Shown: in pieces, positions 1-9,346 of the stretch
Layout of the letters: each line of letters begins with the position of its first letter
How positions within the stretch are numbered: position 1 is the first letter of the stretch
From: a virus
DNA: 25,019 nt
IMG/VR virus record: IMGVR_UViG_3300010883_000430
Location: 1-25,019 of that record
Direction: 5' to 3' (one strand)
Notes under the pieces: model-generated
Seen by the model: the letters and a program-made list of their open reading frames with translations, nothing else
What the model was told of the DNA's origin: nothing
Databases searched by the model: none
Position numbers and translations under genes: made by a program

Positions 1-3000
1 GCGTTCATGAAAAAGGCTGGTCTCACCCCAAGCGCGGGCGAGGAGGTCCTCAAAACAGGCAAGCTCGATGGCGTCACAAGGGCAGCCGTCTCGAGGTACC
101 TTATGAACCGGGTGCGGAACCCCGTAAAGGGATACAGGGACCTGGCTATCGGGTCGACTGGATTTCAGGTAGGCCTGAACTCTGCAGACCAAGTGCTCAA
201 CCCCAACGCCACCGAGCCCGCTGAAGGCTTCATGGGCGACGTGTTCAACTTCGCTCGACGCTGGGGCGACAACAAGCCACTGGCCGATAATGACCTGTTC
301 ACACTGTACGCGATCATGAAAGTCCCAGGCCGTACGATGGCCGCTGCTGCAGTCAAGCCGATCAAGAACAAGCGCAACACGGGACAGTTCACAGACCTGA
401 AGAAGGGTGAACAGGCTAAGAAGGCCCGAATCGGTGGCCGTGAACACATGCACGAGAACTATATCGCTGCCAAACTCTCTGAAGTCGGTGACATCTCTGG
501 CGCTCGGCCAGGCGCGAGGAGTTACAAGGCGGTCAAGGCCGAGTTCTTGGAGAATGCCGGCAGCCCCGAGATGGCTGCTGCGACGTACTCGCACATCCTG
601 CGGGCCGCGCTCAACCGATCGAACTTCATGGAGCGTGTGCCCAGCATGCCCAACCTGCTAAAGATCTCGAACCTTATGGAGGCCGGTCAGGCCGTCCGAC
701 GTTACAGCGCCATCATGAACGATCTGGTTGCAGAGGCCTTGCAGAAAGGCAACATCAAAAAGAACGATATCGACGCTGCGATCGAGAACTTCACCAAGAC
801 ACGCGGTGGCGTCATTACCGATGCCACCAGCGGTGTCGAGAGCGTCTTCCGGCCAAAGGACTTCTGGGTCGCTTGGGGGCAGTTTGAAGACCTAGCCACT
901 GCGTCTAGCAAGGCCTTTGATGACGGCCTCGCTGCTCGGCCGGGGCTCTCTGCCGACATCGTGACCACTACAGACATCGATTGGGCTATGGCGCATCTCG
1001 CCGTCATCTACAGGGACTCGCCCACCATCACTGGCGATCAGGTGCTCGACCTGTTCCGAACGATGCCTGCCATCACCCACTACCCCGATGGTGGGAAGTT
1101 TGTCCGAGCCCTGACTCGAGACGGCGTGAACAACGTATACGATATAAAGGAACTCAAGAAGTTCCTGGAGACTACCAGAAAGGACTGGGCCATCTCACAT
1201 GCCGAGTACACGGCCACCGCAGATCATTGGGAGTTCCTCGCACAGGCCAACGAGAGCACGGCCCGCGCTGCAAACCAGCACCTGACGGCAGGCGGAAAAC
1301 TGAATGAAAACATAAGCGTCGACTTCGAGCACGCGACTTCTGCCTCCATCCCCATGTCTGACGCCAAGGGAATGCTCGCGGCACAGGCAGAGGTGAGTGG
1401 TAGTGTTGGGCTCGTACGGACTATCCGCGACAGCGCGGGAGGTCAAGCCTTCCGGTACAACACGGCTGCGGGCATGAAGTTGGGCGGGTACGACGTACGC
1501 TCTAGCGTCGATGGCATAAACCTGATCGGCAACAAGTCCGGCAGGCACGGCATGATGACGCCCTCGCTGCTAATCCGACTTGCTCCCGGAATGTCCGTAG
1601 ACGAAGTCATGGACGTCCTGGTACTGGGACTCGAGCGTTCCGATGCCAACTCGGCCACGGCAGTCTTCCGTGGCCCGATCGAACTCAAGGATCTCAACCT
1701 GCAAAAGAACGCGGAAGAACTGACCTGGAACGTGGGCAAAAAGACCGAGAGAGAATGGGAGTCCATGCTCGACGAACTCACTGACCAGTGGGGCGACCGA
1801 GTCACGGCCAGTGACACGACCGGTGTCGTGAAGATCCTGGTCCCTGACCACCAGAAGCTTGACAGAACGGCACGACTCAATAAGGCCGACAAGATACTTG
1901 GTGGCAACCGCACGAGAGAGCCCGTCCACTTCATTGACGTAATCAAGAACAGGAGTAAAGCCAACCGTGCCGACGCCGTCGCATCCAGAAGTTACGCAAC
2001 CGAACTTGCTAGGGCCGAACTCAGCCGACGATACCGCATCACCAGTGAGCTCATCGACGAAGGGGTCGGTGGGTACCCCGCTTCAGGAAAACGTATTGGA
2101 GACGATGCCCTTCAGAGAGTTCGAGCCAAGGGTCGAGGTGAATATCCCCTACGGGATGACGGCACAATCGAGCGAAGTTCGGAAACTCTATGGGAGCAGC
2201 AGCAAGGAGGAGGAATACTGGGCAGCTCAGAGGAGTTCCTTGTTCACGGGACAGAGGGAGGAGCAAAAACCAGCAAGCGATGGGAAGCCAAGATCGTCGA
2301 AGCCGGCATCCTCGACACCCCCCACGGAAACGAGTTCCGCCTCCGACCCGGAGACAAAGTCTATGCCACCGGAAAGCCCAGATCAAAAAACCGAGGTAGC
2401 GGCGGAGTCGTCGTCCGAGCCAACGGAGAGATCATCCCCTGGCTCCTCCACCCCAAGAAGCAGCGACCAGACGACTGGAACGCCGTCCTTGCAGAGGCCA
2501 GCCGAGAGGGAACTTGGTCCCGCTTCATCGACTACGGACCCAACCAGTCCTTCAGCCCTGTCGACATTCTCAGCCAGCACGGATACGTCCCCGCAGTCCG
2601 AGGACGAGTCGGTGAAGCAGCAGACGGGATAGGCGACGTCGTCTACATGGTGCTCGACCCCGACAATAAACACGGGTTCGCGCTCGGCCAGGTCAAGTGG
2701 AAAGACGCCAAATACTCGCACTCGAGCAAGCAACTCAATGACGCCACAAACGCAAAGACGCAGGCCGTGGAGGGCTACGCTGGCTCGCTGCACCCTGAGC
2801 GCGTAAAGCGTCAGGCTACTGTCAAGCTCAACTCTGAACTGATCGAGAACCAGCGGCTTCTGAGTGAGGTCGAGGATAAGCTCGCAGCCAAGCAGAACGA
2901 TCTGAGGCAGAAAGACATCGAGCGCGTCATGTCCAAGGGCAGCAAGACGCGCCGGCCACTCCCTGAGCCAGGCACGTCCGGGGCCTCCGTCAGGGCCACG

Positions 3001-5475
3001 TTCCTACAGGAGGGTGTCGACGCTACCAAGGGTGGCGGGGCAACTCTCGATGCTAACACCTTGCTGCCGGCGCCCGGCTCAGGGTACTCGGTCGGGACGA
3101 CACAGGGAACCCATGTGCTCGTGCCCCTGAATGCACCAGACTCAGAGATCGCTGCCGCGATCGAGAAGGTGCTCAAGGACTTCCCTGACGCAGAAAATGT
3201 GGGCACATGGAAGAACACCGTGGCCGCTGACGGGAATGTCGGCTACCACATCGACCCCATCACGATCCGCCACCAACGCCGAGACGCCGAGCTGCTAGCG
3301 CAGCAGAACGACCAGATCAGCATCCTCGATATGGACGTCATCTCCAACCCAAACTACGAGCCGATCCTCACCCCGACGACGCCAGTCCCGACCAACTTCA
3401 ACCGCGCGCCCAAGTACAAGGAACTTCTCGCTGAGCGCATCGCCATCAAAGCGAGGATGCCCGGCCAGGCCGCGAAGAGTCGTGCGAACCAGGTCAAGGT
3501 CGAGACGATCAACCCCGGCAACGTGACGTTCATCGATGCGACTGAGCGCGGTGTCGACAACCTCGTGCCCCGGCTTGACGAGTCCCTTGAGGGAACACTC
3601 GACAGCCTGCCTCCCGGCGAGATCGCAAAAGTCCACGCCCTCGAGGCCGAGATGAAGCTGACCGGATCATACGTCAACGCACAGGGTGTGCTCGTGGACT
3701 CGGCCAAATATCGACTCAAGCGCCTGCCCGCGAAGGCCACTCCATACCAAGGCTTGGTCGCCGAGTCAGAGGCTTACAACATGATAGTCGGGTCGCGCAT
3801 CGCGCACGAAGATGGCTGGCGAACCAATCTAACCAGTTACATGAGCCAAGCTATGAGCTTGGTGTTCTCGCCCGTCTTCGCTCTCGCGCTCCGACAGGCA
3901 CAGCGGCAGGAGATCTACAACGAACTACTGAACAAGGGCGCTACGGTAACAGAAGTCAACCATTTCCTCGCAGCGCTCCAGCAAACTTGGCGGGACTCTT
4001 CGTTCCCATCCGTGTTCCTCGGGGCTAGAGCTATTCGTTCGGCCGACATGATGTCGCCGGGGCATATCAACAAGCTCGCACGAGATGGCGTCAAGAACTC
4101 GAAGACCTTCGAGAATGGCTTCGAGTTCGAGGGTTTTGCGACGTTCGACTTCGCTGACGTAATGCAGCGCACCGGATCGCGGACGTACCGTAATCTCGCC
4201 AATAAGTTCCCCGCACAGGAGGGGCGTGGACACCTCGGAAAACTCATCGAGGCCACTTACGGAAAAACCACTGGCACAGGCCAGACGATAGTCAAGGGCG
4301 GGCGCCGTGTGGTCTACGCGACGACAGTCGGCTACAACATCGGTCGCTTCATGCTAGACCCACGCTGGTACGCCATGAATATCCTCGAGGCTGACATCCT
4401 GGGCATGGCCCGGTGGGGCTCTAAGGTCCGAGGCGTTGCCGGTGGCGAGGCGAGGAACACAGGCGTTATCGGCAGCATGCAGGGCAAGCCCGCGAAAGTG
4501 GACGCTGACGTCTTCGTTGACGCGATGTCTGGCAAACGCCGAACGAATAGCCCTAGCCCCGAGGAACTCGAGCGTGCTAAAAAGTCCACCACAAAGGTCG
4601 ACGATGCAGAGGACACCCAGTTGCTGGGGGTCGAAGAGACCCTCCACGTCAACTCAGGGGCTGCGGGCTGGATGGATCAGCGCAACCTGTACGGCTACGT
4701 CGCCGAGGCCGCGAAACTCGAGCGCCCACATTTGGCCAGCAAGCTGTTCCAGAAGATGGTCGATGACGGCAGCCCTGTCATCGACGACTTGATCGCACGC
4801 CACGGCAAGAACGAAAAGGCTTGGTTTGACGAGGTCGACGATCTGCTCTACGCCATCGACACGAAGGGAGCCAAGCGTGCTGTGCTGGATAACGAACTAG
4901 CGCAGCAGTTGATCAACGACCCGATCAATGGTGCGGCCTATGAAGAGTTCGTCACCAACCTATGGAAGCAACAGCGCGAGATGTTCAAGGACATCACTCG
5001 CACGTTCCACGGCAACATCAACAGGAACAACATGGAACGCATGCTCAACAGCCCGCTTCTGTGGTGGCCCCTGAGTTATCAACTCAAGACAGGCAAGTGG
5101 CTGATCGACGTACTCACCAAGAACGCCGGAGGTAGCGCCAGCGAACTGGCTGGCCTGGGCCTACTCGGCAAACTAATGGTAAACCATCGCTGGGAAATGG
5201 AGAACAACGACGAATACATGAAGATGTTCGAGGACCACCCGGCTCTATTCCGGGCCCTCTCGATGATGCTACCGATCACCCCATTCGACATGGGCGTGTT
5301 CATGGCTCGCTGGACACGCTACGCAGGTAGCTGGACCGGCGCACAACTCGGGCTGTCTGAACAAGACGAGTCCTATCCACAGGAGTTCACAGACTTTATG
5401 ACTCGGGTCCTCGCACTAGGACCGCTTTATAGCGCAGACATCATGGGTGATGTCATCGGAGAACTACAAGAGTAA
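1..5475 (+). CDS. Giant virion protein, C-terminal part (partial at left edge)
   Basis: The reading frame is open from base 1 to the stop at 5473-5475. The first ATG (base 7) has no room for a ribosome site and the sequence before it is also in frame, so at least 1,824 residues of a larger protein are visible. No enzyme motif is recognised with confidence. The protein is mostly polar and helical, with a coiled-coil-like stretch near residues 935-980. The C-terminal third has amphipathic and hydrophobic helices rich in Trp and Leu (for example around 1275-1300 and 1680-1740). It lies directly upstream of scaffold and capsid genes. Location, size and composition fit an internal or ejected virion protein, or a MuF-type polyvalent giant protein; very large single genes are known in some actinobacterial podophages. 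Function is inferred from context. Residues about 699-760 (bases 2101-2280) use codons unlike the rest. Confidence 0.8.
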   Translation, partial: AFMKKAGLTPSAGEEVLKTGKLDGVTRAAVSRYLMNRVRNPVKGYRDLAIGSTGFQVGLNSADQVLNPNATEPAEGFMGDVFNFARRWGDNKPLADNDLFTLYAIMKVPGRTMAAAAVKPIKNKRNTGQFTDLKKGEQAKKARIGGREHMHENYIAAKLSEVGDISGARPGARSYKAVKAEFLENAGSPEMAAATYSHILRAALNRSNFMERVPSMPNLLKISNLMEAGQAVRRYSAIMNDLVAEALQKGNIKKNDIDAAIENFTKTRGGVITDATSGVESVFRPKDFWVAWGQFEDLATASSKAFDDGLAARPGLSADIVTTTDIDWAMAHLAVIYRDSPTITGDQVLDLFRTMPAITHYPDGGKFVRALTRDGVNNVYDIKELKKFLETTRKDWAISHAEYTATADHWEFLAQANESTARAANQHLTAGGKLNENISVDFEHATSASIPMSDAKGMLAAQAEVSGSVGLVRTIRDSAGGQAFRYNTAAGMKLGGYDVRSSVDGINLIGNKSGRHGMMTPSLLIRLAPGMSVDEVMDVLVLGLERSDANSATAVFRGPIELKDLNLQKNAEELTWNVGKKTEREWESMLDELTDQWGDRVTASDTTGVVKILVPDHQKLDRTARLNKADKILGGNRTREPVHFIDVIKNRSKANRADAVASRSYATELARAELSRRYRITSELIDEGVGGYPASGKRIGDDALQRVRAKGRGEYPLRDDGTIERSSETLWEQQQGGGILGSSEEFLVHGTEGGAKTSKRWEAKIVEAGILDTPHGNEFRLRPGDKVYATGKPRSKNRGSGGVVVRANGEIIPWLLHPKKQRPDDWNAVLAEASREGTWSRFIDYGPNQSFSPVDILSQHGYVPAVRGRVGEAADGIGDVVYMVLDPDNKHGFALGQVKWKDAKYSHSSKQLNDATNAKTQAVEGYAGSLHPERVKRQATVKLNSELIENQRLLSEVEDKLAAKQNDLRQKDIERVMSKGSKTRRPLPEPGTSGASVRATFLQEGVDATKGGGATLDANTLLPAPGSGYSVGTTQGTHVLVPLNAPDSEIAAAIEKVLKDFPDAENVGTWKNTVAADGNVGYHIDPITIRHQRRDAELLAQQNDQISILDMDVISNPNYEPILTPTTPVPTNFNRAPKYKELLAERIAIKARMPGQAAKSRANQVKVETINPGNVTFIDATERGVDNLVPRLDESLEGTLDSLPPGEIAKVHALEAEMKLTGSYVNAQGVLVDSAKYRLKRLPAKATPYQGLVAESEAYNMIVGSRIAHEDGWRTNLTSYMSQAMSLVFSPVFALALRQAQRQEIYNELLNKGATVTEVNHFLAALQQTWRDSSFPSVFLGARAIRSADMMSPGHINKLARDGVKNSKTFENGFEFEGFATFDFADVMQRTGSRTYRNLANKFPAQEGRGHLGKLIEATYGKTTGTGQTIVKGGRRVVYATTVGYNIGRFMLDPRWYAMNILEADILGMARWGSKVRGVAGGEARNTGVIGSMQGKPAKVDADVFVDAMSGKRRTNSPSPEELERAKKSTTKVDDAEDTQLLGVEETLHVNSGAAGWMDQRNLYGYVAEAAKLERPHLASKLFQKMVDDGSPVIDDLIARHGKNEKAWFDEVDDLLYAIDTKGAKRAVLDNELAQQLINDPINGAAYEEFVTNLWKQQREMFKDITRTFHGNINRNNMERMLNSPLLWWPLSYQLKTGKWLIDVLTKNAGGSASELAGLGLLGKLMVNHRWEMENNDEYMKMFEDHPALFRALSMMLPITPFDMGVFMARWTRYAGSWTGAQLGLSEQDESYPQEFTDFMTRVLALGPLYSADIMGDVIGELQE
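1967..2632 (+). CDS. Possible overprinted ORF inside the giant gene (221 aa)
   Basis: This open frame is shifted +1 relative to the giant gene. It begins with GTG, 11 nt after an AGGAG (1951-1955), and has an internal ATG at 2105. The product starts as mixed sequence (about residues 47-90, with Tyr, Trp and charged residues) and then becomes a long Ser/Thr/Pro/Glu-rich tail without cysteine. In 2108-2281 this frame has about 67% GC at third positions (39 of 58 codons, hand count) against about 47% (28 of 60) in the giant frame, the reverse of what a shadow ORF should show. After 2281 both frames look codon-acceptable and the giant frame looks globular. It could be a real overprinted gene, a product of frameshifting, or chance. 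The low-complexity tail favours caution. Confidence 0.2.
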   Translation: MPTPSHPEVTQPNLLGPNSADDTASPVSSSTKGSVGTPLQENVLETMPFREFEPRVEVNIPYGMTAQSSEVRKLYGSSSKEEEYWAAQRSSLFTGQREEQKPASDGKPRSSKPASSTPPTETSSASDPETKSMPPESPDQKTEVAAESSSEPTERSSPGSSTPRSSDQTTGTPSLQRPAERELGPASSTTDPTSPSALSTFSASTDTSPQSEDESVKQQTG

Positions 5476-5519
5476 ACAGGGAGTGGGAGCGAATAGTCGC
5501 CCCCAAGAAAGGAACTACC

Positions 5520-6098
5520 ATGCCAGACAACGATACCACTGGTCAGTCGGAGAACGGAGATGCGCCAGCAGCAGCGCCCGCACCATCCCTCGAAGACATC
5601 CAGCAGCTTATCGCAGAAGGCGTCAAGGACGAGACAGAGCGTCGAGTCCGTGGACTGCAGTCCGCACATGACAGTCAGATGTCGGGACTGCGTCAAGAGT
5701 TGAAGGAAGCAAAGGCTGATCCAGATCAGTACGGCGCCGACCTGAGCTCGAAGCTTGAGAGTGACCTCGCGGCCTCCCGTCAAGAGACGGAAGCACTGCG
5801 GATCGCACGCGAGTACAGCCCGGAAGTATTCCCGCTGTACGAGGCAGTCCTCGCTGCCAAAGACCCGAGGGGACAACTCGATCTCTTGGAAGCGTTCGTT
5901 GCCGGCAAAGCGTCCGTGCCACCCGCCCCAGAGCCGCCCGTACCTACGGCGGAACCTGCGATCGTCCCTCCATTCAGTGATCCCAACCGACCAGTGCTGG
6001 CTCCATCAGTGCCATCCGACGTAAACCATGATGGAATGGACGCGAGTCTCGCGGACCAGATCCTCACGAGCATCGGGGGCTACTGGCCAAAGGGCTAG
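5520..6098 (+). CDS. Capsid scaffolding protein
   Basis: A 192-residue acidic protein with ATG start and a good AGAAAGGA site (5506-5513). Residues 1-25 are disordered and Ala/Pro-rich, and 25-105 are strongly helical with coiled-coil spacing and many Glu, Gln and Lys. A Pro-rich linker (about 131-165) follows, then a short C-terminal helix (172-190) that would be the coat-binding segment. This architecture, the size and the position immediately before the major capsid gene are typical of phage scaffolds, which template procapsid assembly and leave or are cleaved before packaging. There is no protease motif, so self-cleavage is not suggested. Assignment rests on composition and position, not on a sequence motif. 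Confidence 0.8.
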   Translation: MPDNDTTGQSENGDAPAAAPAPSLEDIQQLIAEGVKDETERRVRGLQSAHDSQMSGLRQELKEAKADPDQYGADLSSKLESDLAASRQETEALRIAREYSPEVFPLYEAVLAAKDPRGQLDLLEAFVAGKASVPPAPEPPVPTAEPAIVPPFSDPNRPVLAPSVPSDVNHDGMDASLADQILTSIGGYWPKG

Positions 6099-6128
6099 TA
6101 CAACCAATCCAGAAAGGCTAACACCACA

Positions 6129-7061
6129 ATGGCTAACACCACTGTCGCTGCCTTCAGTGCAGCGATCACCTTCACCGTTCAGGAGAAGGTTCTTGAAAAC
6201 TTGCGGAACGAACTACTCTGGTCTAACCCGGCATGGGCCGAGCAGGGCCGCTTCGATCAGGCGTCAGACCTACTGACGTTCCTGACGTTCCCTGATCTGT
6301 CCTCGACCACGCCAGAGACGCCCCTCACAGAGGGCTCGCCACCTACTGCCCGCGCTATCACGATGACTACGGTCACCGTCAGCACGTCACAGTATGGTGA
6401 CCTCGTCAACATCACCGACCTCGCCAAGGTCAAGGCACCCCGAGAAGTCATCGGGATCGCCAGCGAGCGCGTGTCACGCACCGCCCGCGAAGTCATGGAC
6501 ACGATCGCCCGTGACAACATCTTCCTCGGCGGCACTGGCTTTTATCAGGCCGGCGATACCACGCGGTCAGGCCTAGCCTCGAGCGACCTCCTGACCCATG
6601 CGGACCTAGTTTTGCTCCGCGCAACCATGAAGGCCGCGAATGTTCCCGTGCCTTCAGACGGCTTCTACAAGTTGATCCTTTCGGTCAACCAGGCCTACGA
6701 TCTCATCTCTGAGACGACCGCGACGAACAGCTTCACGGCCCTGTCCCAGTACACGGATCGCGTGGCGGATGTCTTCAAGGGCGAGATCGGTACCATCGCT
6801 GGTTTCCGAGTCGTCGAGTCGGACACCGCTCCCACGTTCGCCAGCACTACCACGGTCTACGCAGGTCTCGCCATCGGCGATATCAAGGGCTGGGGCGCGG
6901 GTGAGCTCCAAACTCTTCGGACCTACCACATCACTCCGGGTGGTGATCACACCGATCCCCTCGCCCAGCTTGAGAAGGTCGGCTGGAAGATCAACTTCGG
7001 TGTCGCACCGCTCAACAACTCGTACTACTACCGAGTTGAAACCGCAGCGACTTCGCTCTAA
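6129..7061 (+). CDS. Major capsid protein, N4-gp56 family
   Basis: A 310-residue HK97-fold coat protein. The stretch around residues 65-120 carries the pattern of the N4-gp56 capsid family: TEGSPP (67-72), then a Thr/Val strand leading to SQYGD (87-91) and V-x-ITDL (93-98). A long helix with repeated RxxREVMDTIARD-type spacing follows. This is a P22/N4-like coat arrangement of E-loop, spine helix and P-domain. The C-terminal half is beta-rich with a Gly-containing A-domain. It builds the icosahedral shell with the scaffold encoded just upstream. The start is the ATG closely following AGAAAGG (6110-6116). The gap to the next gene is only 18 nt. Confidence is high because family pattern and synteny agree. 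Confidence 0.9.
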   Translation: MANTTVAAFSAAITFTVQEKVLENLRNELLWSNPAWAEQGRFDQASDLLTFLTFPDLSSTTPETPLTEGSPPTARAITMTTVTVSTSQYGDLVNITDLAKVKAPREVIGIASERVSRTAREVMDTIARDNIFLGGTGFYQAGDTTRSGLASSDLLTHADLVLLRATMKAANVPVPSDGFYKLILSVNQAYDLISETTATNSFTALSQYTDRVADVFKGEIGTIAGFRVVESDTAPTFASTTTVYAGLAIGDIKGWGAGELQTLRTYHITPGGDHTDPLAQLEKVGWKINFGVAPLNNSYYYRVETAATSL

Positions 7062-7079
7062 GAAAGGAAGCACTAACAA

Positions 7080-7589
7080 ATGGCTGCAATCGTTCGCCGT
7101 TCTTCGATCCTCCCCATCAGCATCGGTGCTGCTGCACAGGATGCCGGTGACCTAAACGGGGTCGCCGATGAAACCAACTCCTTCGATGTGACGGGCGCAC
7201 TCCGCGTCCTCATCATCCAAGGCACTATCCAGGACGACACCGCCGGCACTGCTGGCATCGACGTCGTCCAGGTCAGTTACGACGGTGGAGTTCTCTGGGA
7301 GCCCGACACTACGGTGTTGCCGCTCGCTCAGAACGACGCCACTGGCACTGTCCAGGCTATCGGCGCTCTCAATACCGCTGGCGTTGAGCCCGCCACTTCA
7401 GCACTTGGTATCTTCAAGTGCGGCCCATACGAGGGTAAAGCTGCTATCCGAGTCGTTCGCGACACGGCTGGTGGCCTCCTCGACTGGGAAGGCAATGGCG
7501 GCACTGACTGGGCGACTGGCGCTCCAGCAGTAACCATTATCGCTATCGGTGGCGACCACGGTGGTGGTGCCCTGACGGCTATCGCCTAG
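7080..7589 (+). CDS. Head accessory (decoration-like) protein
   Basis: A 169-residue, Gly/Ala/Thr-rich, beta-predicted protein with a single cysteine and no hydrophobic segment. An AAGAAAGGAAG site (7061-7071) precedes its ATG. Strand-like segments alternate with short loops (residues about 36-52, 60-72, 108-127, 145-158), and the C-terminus is a Gly-rich tail. The slot directly after the major capsid gene, and before the connector, usually holds a decoration or capsid-stabilising protein or a head fibre. No family is recognised from sequence, so the role is inferred from position and composition. A possible alternative is a head-closure protein, although those are usually smaller and follow the adaptor. 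Confidence 0.6.
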   Translation: MAAIVRRSSILPISIGAAAQDAGDLNGVADETNSFDVTGALRVLIIQGTIQDDTAGTAGIDVVQVSYDGGVLWEPDTTVLPLAQNDATGTVQAIGALNTAGVEPATSALGIFKCGPYEGKAAIRVVRDTAGGLLDWEGNGGTDWATGAPAVTIIAIGGDHGGGALTAIA

Positions 7590-7597
7590 ACGGCGAG

Positions 7598-7615
7598 CGG
7601 CCCGCTTATGGGCCG
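7598..7615 (+). terminator. Hairpin after head accessory gene
   Basis: CGGCCC (7598-7603) and GGGCCG (7610-7615) form a perfect 6-bp stem with loop GCTTAT, eight bases after the stop codon. No U-run follows. A second, weaker GGTGGGG/CCCCACC pairing with a long loop lies just downstream (about 7626-7660). It probably attenuates transcription or protects the capsid mRNA end rather than terminating fully, because connector and tail genes continue on the same strand without an obvious new promoter. Confidence 0.45.
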
Positions 7616-7679
7616 TACTTCGGGGTGGTGGGGTTTCTCCCGACCTCATCACCCCACCCATACTCACTGAAAGGATAGC

Positions 7680-8327
7680 ATGGCCAACGACCTAGAGACG
7701 ATGCGCCAGCGACTGCGTGACGTCCTCTACGATGTAGATGACGAGACGTGGAACGCAGGCGAGAAGGACGACATCCTTGGCGTAGCTGTGCGTCGACTAA
7801 GCCAGCGTCTACCACGCCCACTCGACCCCACGGTCGCGGCACAGACAGTCACGTTGGTCACCCTGACGTACTTCTACGCTATCGACTCCGGCATCTCAAA
7901 CATCGAGAAAGTGTTCTACATCAACTCCGACAGCGACAGGATCGGCTACTTGGAGGCCGGCTGGGAAGTAACTGGTGATATCACGGCAGGAACGGCGAAG
8001 CTCCATGTTGCGCCGAAGGTCGTCGAGCGCCTCGGCACTCTCCAGATCACGGGCACTGGACGGTACACTTTGGTTACCAAAGCCGCATCGCAGACAGCGG
8101 CCATCCCCGACGACTACATTCCGGTGGTACTCGCCTACTCAAGGGCGGAGTCGTACCGGCGTCTCCTGAGTGACAGGGCACGCTTTTACCAGTGGCAGAA
8201 CACCAACCAGGTCCAGAACGTCAGCCTCAACGAACTGATCCAGATGGTCAACGAGGCCGACCGACAGGCTGACGACGAGTGGGTCAGCATCAAGCGATGG
8301 CAGCAGCCAGTGATCGGCCGCATCTAG
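7680..8327 (+). CDS. Head-tail connector / adaptor protein
   Basis: A 215-residue protein. N-terminal helices (residues 2-45, with RQRLRDVLYD and a basic RRLSQRLPRP) lead into a beta-rich insertion (55-135). A C-terminal helical bundle begins at IPDDYIPVVLAY (142-153) and continues with Arg-rich helices to about residue 205. This helix, beta insert, helix plan, with a conserved-looking PDDY before a YR-rich helix, is common in phage adaptors that bind under the portal (gp4/gp6/gp15-like). The start follows GAAAGGA (7669-7675). It lies after the capsid genes and directly before the tail-tip genes. No separate head-closure, tail-terminator or major tail gene follows, so this protein may join the portal straight to the tail tip. 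Confidence 0.65.
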   Translation: MANDLETMRQRLRDVLYDVDDETWNAGEKDDILGVAVRRLSQRLPRPLDPTVAAQTVTLVTLTYFYAIDSGISNIEKVFYINSDSDRIGYLEAGWEVTGDITAGTAKLHVAPKVVERLGTLQITGTGRYTLVTKAASQTAAIPDDYIPVVLAYSRAESYRRLLSDRARFYQWQNTNQVQNVSLNELIQMVNEADRQADDEWVSIKRWQQPVIGRI

Positions 8328-9346
8328 TGATCTCGATCTACGACGACGCAGGCAACCGAAAGTCGATCACCTGGAATGGGTTGGAGTTCAATAGTCCGAC
8401 CCTCGGCCGCATGGAACTACCAACGGGATACCGTGTAGACTACATCGGCTTCTCTACTCCGGCCAACTTCCATGCAGAGCAGGTGCAAGACATCTCGAAG
8501 AATGGTGGAGGCGTCATCGTCTACAACCCCCTAGTAGGTACCCGTGTGCTGAACATGCGAGGCTCACTTCGCGCTACGAACGAGTCGACTATCAACTCTC
8601 AGATCAGGGACTTGCAGCGAGCGTTCTCTCCACTACTCCTGCAGGGCACACAGCAGTACCTACACCAGTATGCTGGTGATGAAACCGCGATGGACGTCCC
8701 AACGGGCGCCACGGCCGTCTGGCCCCCACGAGCGGGCATCCCTTCGTGGGTCCGCTCCCTTCCCCTCAAGTTCACTCGCGTGCTGCCGGCAGGCGAGGCA
8801 GGCTTCAACGCCCCGACGTGGGCCTCCCTCTACACGAACGGGTTGTACCTTATGCAGTACCACGTCATGCCACTCGAACTATCCGACCCCATCAAGTCCG
8901 CAGTCGGCACCGGCTTCGGCGCTGACTATCAGGCCCAGTTCCTGGTCCTCGACGGTGGACGGAGTTTCGACCAGACCGCAACCATCCTGACTGGTAATGG
9001 CCAGTTCCCCGTAACCTGGGGACGAGCGCCTATGTGGCCCCGTATCTACTTTACGATGGATGGCGCTGGGAGCGCGACGGCCACGGTCACGACCACGGGA
9101 GCGCACATGAACACCGCCCTAGTTCTGGACCTGGACGCCTTGGCCAACCTCGACAAGGTAGACATCGATTGCCGCGACCAGACCATCCGATTGAATGGCA
9201 CGCTGAACTCTGCGCTCAAGGCAAGCGGGGACTTCCCGGTCATCGCCGACAAGGTCGGGGGCTACACTACTTTCACTTGGACTAACACGACGAACATGAC
9301 GGCATCAAGCAACAAGGTCGTTGCCCGAGAGAGCGACTACTTTTAG
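8327..9346 (+). CDS. Distal tail (Dit)-like / tail-tip protein
   Basis: A GTG start at 8327 shares the G of the upstream TAG (TAGTG), and the next gene starts in the same way, so I prefer it over upstream ATGs at 8279 and 8297 that would overlap the connector and lack a ribosome site. The 339-residue product opens with two strands and a Trp-Asn-Gly turn, then a Gly/Val-rich segment. NMRGSLRA (about residues 75-82) is followed by a helix, as in the N-terminal ring domain of Dit/siphovirus tail component proteins. The C-terminal part (about 215-335) is a beta-sandwich like the galectin-type domain of such proteins. It would form the ring between connector or tail and hub. Family assignment is by pattern and context. 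Confidence 0.6.
   Translation: MISIYDDAGNRKSITWNGLEFNSPTLGRMELPTGYRVDYIGFSTPANFHAEQVQDISKNGGGVIVYNPLVGTRVLNMRGSLRATNESTINSQIRDLQRAFSPLLLQGTQQYLHQYAGDETAMDVPTGATAVWPPRAGIPSWVRSLPLKFTRVLPAGEAGFNAPTWASLYTNGLYLMQYHVMPLELSDPIKSAVGTGFGADYQAQFLVLDGGRSFDQTATILTGNGQFPVTWGRAPMWPRIYFTMDGAGSATATVTTTGAHMNTALVLDLDALANLDKVDIDCRDQTIRLNGTLNSALKASGDFPVIADKVGGYTTFTWTNTTNMTASSNKVVARESDYF

Noticed and set aside
2383-2793. Antisense frame of 136 codons inside the giant gene, and similar antisense frames elsewhere
   Set aside because: They lack ribosome sites and coupling; high GC and low stop density in the complementary frame explain them.
8279-8326. ATG starts at 8279 and 8297 for the Dit-like gene
   Set aside because: They overlap the connector gene and have no ribosome site; GTG at 8327 in TAGTG mirrors the next gene start.
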